Assembly (NCBI RefSeq): GCF_947077775.1
Contig: NZ_CAMTTE010000001.1
Location: 2,508,501-2,572,500, forward strand
DNA length: 64,000 nucleotides
Direction: 5' to 3'
Source: Salinibacter pepae
GTDB taxonomy: Bacteria; Bacteroidota; Rhodothermia; Rhodothermales; Salinibacteraceae
The translations under genes and the position numbers were made by a program. The notes under the pieces are model-generated. The model was not told the origin of the DNA. It worked only from the letters and a program-made list of their open reading frames with translations, and searched no databases. How positions within the stretch are numbered: position 1 is the first letter of the stretch; every line of letters starts with the position of its first letter. Positions 58,719-64,000 of this stretch are shown here, in pieces.

Positions 58719-58781
58719 GGGGCCCCACGGCAGGCACTGGCTATGCCCCTCGACTCCGCATCCGATCCCTGAAGGCCGACC

Positions 58782-59186
58782 ATGAGCGTGCAACTTCTCT
58801 TCGTCTGCACCGGCAACACGTGCCGCAGCCCCCTGGCCGAGGCCCTTGCGGAGGCCCGGGGCGTAGCGGCCGAGAGTGCAGGGGTGTCCGCGGCGGCGGG
58901 CGACGGGGCGGCGCCGAATGCAGATCGAGCCCTGCGCGAGGCACGAGGGCTGTCGCTACGGTCCCACACGCCCCGTGACGTGTCCGCGGTGGACCCGTCG
59001 GCGGCCGAGCGGATCGTGGCCATGAGTCCGGCGGTGGCGCGCCGACTCCGAGACGATCACGGCTGGGCCCCCGACGCGATGGTCACCTGGGCCGTCCCCG
59101 ACCCCTACGGCGGGTCGCTCGCCGACTACCGGTGGTGCCTCGAAGAGATCAGCGCGGCCCTGGACGATCTGCTCGCATCGGGGTAG
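58782..59186 (+). CDS. Low-molecular-weight protein tyrosine phosphatase-like
   Basis: This 134-residue phosphatase-fold protein carries the P-loop VCTGNTCRSPLAEAL (Cys-x4-Cys-Arg-Ser) at the N terminus and the general-acid Asp in VPDPYGGS near residue 106. It could dephosphorylate protein tyrosines or arginines, as YwlE does. The T after the first Gly (CTGNTCRS) is typical of arginine phosphatases, though that reading is tentative. No kinase partner is adjacent. It lies 63 bases after the membrane protein. Confidence 0.9.
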   Translation: MSVQLLFVCTGNTCRSPLAEALAEARGVAAESAGVSAAAGDGAAPNADRALREARGLSLRSHTPRDVSAVDPSAAERIVAMSPAVARRLRDDHGWAPDAMVTWAVPDPYGGSLADYRWCLEEISAALDDLLASG

Positions 59187-59274
59187 CGGCCCACTCCCGA
59201 CGCCCCCACTGATGAAGACGGGGCCACGAAGCGGGCGGGGGCCCTGTGCGTTGCGGGTCGCACGTCGCAAGCCC

Positions 59275-59532
59275 CTAGTCCCACTGCTCGTAGTGGTCGA
59301 CGATCTCGTTCAGGTTGTCGTGGTCGCCCTCCACAATGCCGACGACGAAGAGTCCCGTTTCGTTTTCGAGCTGGGCAAGCGCTTCGGTGTTGGGGGGGCG
59401 CCGGCCCTGGGTCTTGATGAACGTGTCCTGGATGGCCTTCTGGGCCGCCTCGGTGGGGGTGTCGGCGGTCGCGACGCTCGAAAAGGGATCGAAGCCGTCC
59501 TTCTCGAAGCCGATGATCGTGTAGGTGGGCAT
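59275..59532 (-). CDS. Small hypothetical protein
   Basis: This acidic 85-residue protein from the ATG at 59532 begins MPTYTIIGFEKDGFDPFSS and has two predicted strands and helices (TEAAQKAIQDTFIK; LFVVGIVEGDHDNLNEIV). The composition matches real genes here. I do not recognise a family. It may be expressed on its own: a terminator for the upstream methyltransferase gene lies 155 bases before it. Confidence 0.7.
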   Translation of the reverse strand: MPTYTIIGFEKDGFDPFSSVATADTPTEAAQKAIQDTFIKTQGRRPPNTEALAQLENETGLFVVGIVEGDHDNLNEIVDHYEQWD

Positions 59533-59687
59533 GGGAGCGAAAGAAGAATGAGAGGCACAGACTTGAGGTGAGCAGCCGTCGGTCCCCAATGCGTGTGGGT
59601 CGTCGCCGTTTCCAGGCCCCCACCCACAAGGCGGCGGAGGGAGACGAATCGTTCGGGAAAGGACCGCAAAAATTGCGTACCGGCATA

Positions 59688-59724
59688 GAAAAAAGCCCGG
59701 ACCCCCACCAAGAGACCGGGCTTT
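59688..59724 (-). terminator. Rho-independent terminator of the rRNA methyltransferase gene
   Basis: On the minus strand AAAGCCCGG (59716-59724 complement) pairs with CCGGGCTTT around a 15-base loop, followed by a T-run (A-run 59688-59694 on plus). It lies about 110 bases after the SpoU-type methyltransferase stop. Confidence 0.75.
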
Positions 59725-59831
59725 GGGAGAAATGTGCCCCAAATGAAATGCATCCGGTAGACACGCGGGCCGCCCGGGACCTAACGTCGTTTCTTATTTC
59801 TTAATGGTTGTCCGGCACAGCGGATCTGCGG

Positions 59832-60620
59832 TCAGGGGCCGAGCCACTCGTACAGGAGAATCCCACCGGCGACGGCCACGTTGAGCGACTCGGCGGCGGG
59901 GCGATCGGGGGCGCCCGGGAGGGACACCGTCAGGTCGAGGCGGTCGAGCACGGCGGCACTGAGGCCGTGGGCCTCGCTGCCCAGCACGAGGGCCGAGGGC
60001 CGGTCGGGGCCCCAGGCATCGGCGCGGGTGCCCTGGAGGTCGGCCCCGTAGAGGGCGGCCCCGTGGCGGCGAAGGCGGTCGAGGAAGGGGCCCGGGGCGT
60101 CCGTGCGGGCGAGAGGCAGGGCCCAGTGACCCCCGGCCCCCGCGCGCATCACCTTGGGGCCGTACAGGCCCGCAGTGCCGGGCCCGGCCACGACGGCCTG
60201 GGCCCCGAACCACGCCGCCGTGCGGAGCAGCGTGCCCACATTGCCCGGGTCCTGAATCCCGTCCAGCACGAGAACCGTGCCGGCCTCGCCGATCTGCTCG
60301 GGCATCGTGGCGGGATCCCGAAGGCGGCGCTCCGCTACGGCCACGACGCCCTGGGGCGTCTCCACGTCGGTAAGGGTCGTCATCGTGTCGGGGTCCGTCT
60401 CGTACACAGAGACCGACAGCTGCTCCAGGAGGGCCTGAACGGTCGGGTCGCCACGCCCGTCCGGGGTCACGACGGCCTCCACGAGGGGGGCGTCCGCGTC
60501 GAGCGCCGCCCGGAGGGCACGGGGCCCTTCGACGAGCGTCCGGTCGTGCCGCCGGCGGCCCCGGCGGCGGGTGAGGGCGGCGATGGCCTTGCGGCGGCGG
60601 TTGGACAGGGGCGTGGGCAT
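59832..60620 (-). CDS. SpoU/TrmH-family rRNA 2'-O-methyltransferase
   Basis: This 262-residue RNA methyltransferase of the SPOUT class probably modifies a ribose in 23S rRNA. An N-terminal substrate-binding domain (RTLVEGPRALRAALDAD) precedes the trefoil-knot catalytic domain with its three motifs: VLDGIQDPGNVGTLLRTA, ALVLGSEAHGLS, and VSLPGAPDRPAAESLNVAVAGG. The ATG at 60620 is preferred; an upstream frame adds about 50 residues without domain features. It is divergent from the glutamate dehydrogenase gene. Confidence 0.92.
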   Translation of the reverse strand: MPTPLSNRRRKAIAALTRRRGRRRHDRTLVEGPRALRAALDADAPLVEAVVTPDGRGDPTVQALLEQLSVSVYETDPDTMTTLTDVETPQGVVAVAERRLRDPATMPEQIGEAGTVLVLDGIQDPGNVGTLLRTAAWFGAQAVVAGPGTAGLYGPKVMRAGAGGHWALPLARTDAPGPFLDRLRRHGAALYGADLQGTRADAWGPDRPSALVLGSEAHGLSAAVLDRLDLTVSLPGAPDRPAAESLNVAVAGGILLYEWLGP

Positions 60621-60826
60621 GAAAATTGAGCGACAAGAGGGAAAGGGAACGGCGAACGACGCGGCGGAGCAACTGAAGGCGCCGCGGATCGTTCGCTTCA
60701 GGAGGAACCGTCGGCCGTTCGACTTTTTGGCGGAGAATCCGGATCTTCCTGGTTCCCCGTCCGGCTTCATTCGGGAAGGCAGAAAGGCCTTCTGTTCACC
60801 ATCATCGCATTTTGGTCCGCAGTCCC

Positions 60827-62131
60827 ATGCCGTTCAACTTTGACGTCTACGAACGGTCGGCGTATCGTGAGCCGGCCCCGATCGACCACGACAGCCCGTT
60901 CCAGTCCATGATGGAGCGGTTCGACGTGGCCGCCGAAATTCTCGAACTGAGCCCCGGCTTCTACGAGTATCTGTGCCGCCCGGCACGGATGCACGTAACG
61001 TCGATTCCGGTGGAGATGGACTCGGGCCGCGTGAAGATCTTCGAGGGCTACCGGGTCATCCACAACAACGTCCTGGGGCCCAGCAAGGGCGGCATCCGCT
61101 TCGCGCCGGACGTGACGCTCAACGAGGTGAAGGCGCTGGCCGGTTGGATGACGTGGAAGTGCTCGCTGGTGGACCTGCCCTTCGGCGGCGCGAAGGGAGG
61201 GGTCGCGTGCAATCCGGAAGAGATGAGCCCGGGCGAACTGGAGCGGCTCACGCGGCGCTACACCGCCGACCTGTTCGACGTGTTCGGCCCGGACAAGGAC
61301 ATCCCGGCCCCCGACATGAACACGAACGAGCAGATCATGGCCTGGGTGCTAGACACGTACTCGATGCACGCCCGCCAGACCGAAAATGCCGTCGTGACGG
61401 GCAAGCCCGTTGGCCTCGGGGGGTCGAAGGGGCGTCGGCAGGCCACCGGCCGGGGCGTGATGACCGTGACGCTCGCCGCGATGGAGCAGATCGGGCTTGC
61501 GCCGGGCGACTGCACCGTAGCCGTACAGGGCTTCGGCAACGTCGGGGCCACGGCCGCCGACCTGCTGGGCGAGCAGGGGTGTACCGTGGTGGCCGTCAGC
61601 GACATCACGGGGGGATACTATAACGAGAACGGCCTCGACCTGAAGGCGATGAAGGCCTACACCCAGCAGAACGGGGGGACGCTGGCGGGCTACGAGGAGG
61701 CACAGCACATCACCAACGAAGAGCTCCTGACGCTCGACGTGGACGTGCTCGTGCCGGCGGCCAAGGAGGATCAGATTGACCGCGAGATCGCGGAGGACCT
61801 GCGGGCCCGGATCGTGGCGGAGGGGGCGAACGGACCCACCCATCCGGCGGCCGACGAGGTGCTGGCGGAGAAGGAGGTGCTCGTCATCCCGGACATTCTC
61901 GCGAATGCGGGGGGCGTGACGGCGTCGTACTTCGAATGGGTCCAGAACCGACAGGGCTTCTTCTGGACCGAAGAGGAAGTAAACCGCCGCCTCGACCGCA
62001 TGATGGGGGAGGCGTTCGACAAGGTCTACACGGCGGCGGACAAGTACGACGTGTCCCTCCGCATCGCGGCGTACGTGGTGGGAATCCGTCGGGTGGCCGA
62101 GGCGCTCCGGATGCGCGGGATCTACGCGTGA
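60827..62131 (+). CDS. Glutamate dehydrogenase (Glu/Leu/Phe/Val family)
   Basis: This 434-residue enzyme interconverts glutamate with 2-oxoglutarate and ammonia. PFGGAKGGVACNPEEMS carries the catalytic lysine, and VAVQGFGNVGATAADLLGEQG the Rossmann nucleotide motif. Other conserved parts are GPSKGGIRFAPDV and PAPDMNTNEQIMAWVLD. The ATG at 60827 starts the conserved N terminus. NAD versus NADP use was not determined. In halophiles such enzymes often come in several copies. It lies alone, divergent from the methyltransferase. Confidence 0.94.
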   Translation: MPFNFDVYERSAYREPAPIDHDSPFQSMMERFDVAAEILELSPGFYEYLCRPARMHVTSIPVEMDSGRVKIFEGYRVIHNNVLGPSKGGIRFAPDVTLNEVKALAGWMTWKCSLVDLPFGGAKGGVACNPEEMSPGELERLTRRYTADLFDVFGPDKDIPAPDMNTNEQIMAWVLDTYSMHARQTENAVVTGKPVGLGGSKGRRQATGRGVMTVTLAAMEQIGLAPGDCTVAVQGFGNVGATAADLLGEQGCTVVAVSDITGGYYNENGLDLKAMKAYTQQNGGTLAGYEEAQHITNEELLTLDVDVLVPAAKEDQIDREIAEDLRARIVAEGANGPTHPAADEVLAEKEVLVIPDILANAGGVTASYFEWVQNRQGFFWTEEEVNRRLDRMMGEAFDKVYTAADKYDVSLRIAAYVVGIRRVAEALRMRGIYA

Positions 62132-62178
62132 ACGACGCCCCGACCAATCCCGGATGTGCAGTTCTCTGGTCTCGATTG

Positions 62179-64000
62179 ATGGGTGTGACGAGGATGGACG
62201 GAATGTTGGGGTTGGGTAGCAGCGGGGGGGGCTGGGACGGAGGCACTAAAAATGGGAGCCGGTGTGCCGTCGGAAGTGCCTTCGGGCTGCTGATTGGGCT
62301 CCTCGTGTCCTGCGCCAATCCGCAGGCCCCGAGCGGCGGCCCAAGGGACAGCACGCCCCCCTCGGTCGTCCAGACACGTCCCGTACAGGACACCGTCGAC
62401 GTGTCTACGGACGTGGGGGCGCTGCGTGTCGAGTTTTCGGAGTACGTGGAGCGGAGCACCCTTTCCCAGGCCCTGTCCATCACCCCGACCTTCGAGCAGC
62501 GGCCCCAGTTCAGCTGGGACGGACGGGCGGTCGAGATTCAATTTCCGTCCGCGCTTCGCGACAGCACGACCTACATCTTCACGTTCGGCACGACCCTGAG
62601 CGACGCCCGGGGCGTCTCGCTCGACACCCCGATCACGGTGGCGTTTTCGACGGGGAAGCGCATCAACCGGGGCCAGATTGAAGGCCGTGTCGTGAACGGC
62701 CCCGCGGGCACCACCCAGCAGGGCGTGGATGTGTTTGCCTACGCCCTCCCGCCCGGGGCGTCGGCCGTCCGGCCGCTGCCCGACGCGCCCAGCTACCGCA
62801 CACAGACCGGCGAGGGGGGGCGCTTCTCGTTCGACTACATGCGGGAAGGGCCCTACTATGTTCTTGCCCTCCGCGACAACAACCGCAATCGCCAGCCCGA
62901 TCCCCAAGAGCCGGTGGCCGTGCCGCCCCGGCTGTCGATCCGGGCCGACAGTGGGGCCGCAGCGGTGCCGGTGCCCTGGCTCCTGGCGCGGCGCGACACG
63001 ACCGCCCCGCAGCTCCAGCAGGTGCGGCCGGTGAGTCGGCAGCGCCTGCGCCTGCGCTTCGACGAGCCGGTGCGGCTCGGGACGCGAGCCCCGACGGCAT
63101 GGGCCCCGCGCGACGCGGCCACCGGCACCCCGGTGGCCGTGCGGGGGGTGTACAACGCCCCCGATCGCCCGAACGCGATCGTGGTGCGCACGGCGTCGAT
63201 GCCCGACGCGCGCCACGCCCTCCCGCTGCGGCGTGGCGCGGTGGTCGATACGCTGGGACAGCCGCTCAGGCCGGACACGGCCCGGTTCGGGGCGGCCGCG
63301 CGGGCCGACACCCTGCGCACGCGGTTCCGAGGGTTCGTGCCGACCGGCCTGGGGCAAGACTCAACGGGGGCGCGTCCCCTCCTGCCGGGCGTGCAGCCGG
63401 GCGTCCGATTTAATCAGGCCCCGGACAGTGCGGCACTGCGGGAGGGCGTGGACGTTCGGGACACCACCGGCGCCCCCCAGTCTGTCTCGTTCGCAACCGA
63501 CGACGGCACCACCTACCGACTTCGGCCCGACCCGCCCCTTTCGCCGGGGAAGGTCGTCGACGTGCGGGTGGCGGGGGACGTATTTGCCCAGCCGGATACG
63601 ACCGTCCGTCGTCGCTTCCGGCGCGTCACCGGCCGGGTGCTCGGCGAGCTTGCGGGTCGGGCCCGCGTCGTCGACACGACGCGCGCGGCGGCGGAGGGGG
63701 GAGAAGCGGACGGGGACGCCCCCGCGGCCCGCCCGTCGCCCATTCCTGCCGACTCGGCCCGGGCCGACTCCCTCGCCGCCCCCGAAGGCTCGTTGGGGAC
63801 GCAGCGGGACGCGACGCCCCCGGACTCGCTGCTGGCCGGCGGCCCCGTTGCGGTCGACCTGACGGCGGTCGAGTCCTCCATTCCGGTGGCCCCCCGCCGA
63901 CTGACCACGCCGCCCGACAGTCTGTTTGAGTTCGCGGAGCTGCCGGAGGGCCGGTATCGATTTCGGGCGTACCTGGACCGCAACGAGAACGGGCGGTGGG
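62179..64000 (+). CDS. Ig-like (Big_5) lipoprotein, 3' end beyond the window
   Basis: This lipoprotein is open to the right edge, with about 607 codons visible. The signal peptide ends in the lipobox LLVSC, following several possible starts (62179 or 62194). The mature part begins with a Big_5-type Ig-like domain (DSTPPSVVQTRPVQDTVDV, FSTGKRINRG), then a domain with FDYMREGPYYVLALRDNNRN typical of a carboxypeptidase-regulatory-like fold, then further proline- and Asp-rich segments. The last visible part (FEFAELPEGRYRFRAYLDRNENG) repeats that pattern. Proteins of this type are common in Bacteroidota and presumed envelope-associated; the function is unknown. Confidence 0.82.
   Translation, partial: MGVTRMDGMLGLGSSGGGWDGGTKNGSRCAVGSAFGLLIGLLVSCANPQAPSGGPRDSTPPSVVQTRPVQDTVDVSTDVGALRVEFSEYVERSTLSQALSITPTFEQRPQFSWDGRAVEIQFPSALRDSTTYIFTFGTTLSDARGVSLDTPITVAFSTGKRINRGQIEGRVVNGPAGTTQQGVDVFAYALPPGASAVRPLPDAPSYRTQTGEGGRFSFDYMREGPYYVLALRDNNRNRQPDPQEPVAVPPRLSIRADSGAAAVPVPWLLARRDTTAPQLQQVRPVSRQRLRLRFDEPVRLGTRAPTAWAPRDAATGTPVAVRGVYNAPDRPNAIVVRTASMPDARHALPLRRGAVVDTLGQPLRPDTARFGAAARADTLRTRFRGFVPTGLGQDSTGARPLLPGVQPGVRFNQAPDSAALREGVDVRDTTGAPQSVSFATDDGTTYRLRPDPPLSPGKVVDVRVAGDVFAQPDTTVRRRFRRVTGRVLGELAGRARVVDTTRAAAEGGEADGDAPAARPSPIPADSARADSLAAPEGSLGTQRDATPPDSLLAGGPVAVDLTAVESSIPVAPRRLTTPPDSLFEFAELPEGRYRFRAYLDRNENGRW

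Overview
The window is GC-rich and gene-dense, and most predicted proteins are strongly acidic. Several features point to a halophilic member of the Bacteroidota/Rhodothermota, most like Salinibacter: a type IX secretion (T9SS) sorting domain on a surface protein, a PorT-like outer-membrane barrel, a promoter candidate of the Bacteroidetes type (TTG, 20 bases, TAnnTTTG) ahead of the methionine operon, PAS-rich cytoplasmic kinases, and a split actin/bactofilin cytoskeletal set. The genus is inferred from gene content and style, not from a marker gene.

Layout. 1-3.1 kb: the start of a small AP2-like gene, a J-domain chaperone and a biotin carboxylase. 3.6-6.7 kb: a bactofilin and, upstream on the same strand, an actin-like ATPase whose phosphate-1 motif lies at the C terminus instead of the N terminus (a circular permutation), preceded by an AT-rich control region with a 16-bp palindrome and a 15-bp tandem repeat. 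6.7-17.8 kb: two soluble PAS histidine kinases, one of about 1980 residues, flanking a TnpB-only IS200/IS605-type element. 18-25 kb: a TetR-regulated tripartite RND efflux operon. 25.1-30.8 kb: a cyclophilin, then a SAM-I riboswitch with terminator controlling metY-metX-aspartokinase-homoserine dehydrogenase, a route from aspartate to homocysteine using single-domain enzymes without ACT domains. 31-35 kb: a large periplasmic-propeller hybrid sensor kinase. 35.4-40.5 kb: a TCA-cycle cluster, citrate synthase followed by sdhCDAB, ending in a strong terminator.

41.3-44.3 kb: an RNase G that contains no cysteine and carries a coiled coil where the zinc-link is expected, a small conserved-looking protein and a PhnP-like metallohydrolase. 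44.4-50.4 kb: an envelope cluster on the minus strand: an outer-membrane barrel, two tandem paralogous beta-propeller lipoproteins (one apparently frameshifted at an A10 run), and a T9SS-sorted subtilisin-fold protein that has lost its catalytic triad. 50.7-64 kb: mostly housekeeping genes: aroQ, a DUF457-like membrane hydrolase, murJ, a YqgE/AlgH protein, a solitary nuoI, a DinB-like protein, holA, a tRNA-Val(CAC), a low-molecular-weight phosphatase, a SpoU-type rRNA methyltransferase, a glutamate dehydrogenase, and the start of an Ig-like lipoprotein that runs off the window.

No CRISPR array, rRNA operon or prophage was seen. The most unusual items are the permuted actin beside a bactofilin, the dead T9SS subtilase, the cysteine-free RNase G, the homopolymer frameshift, and short heptamer-periodic repeats in several intergenic spacers.
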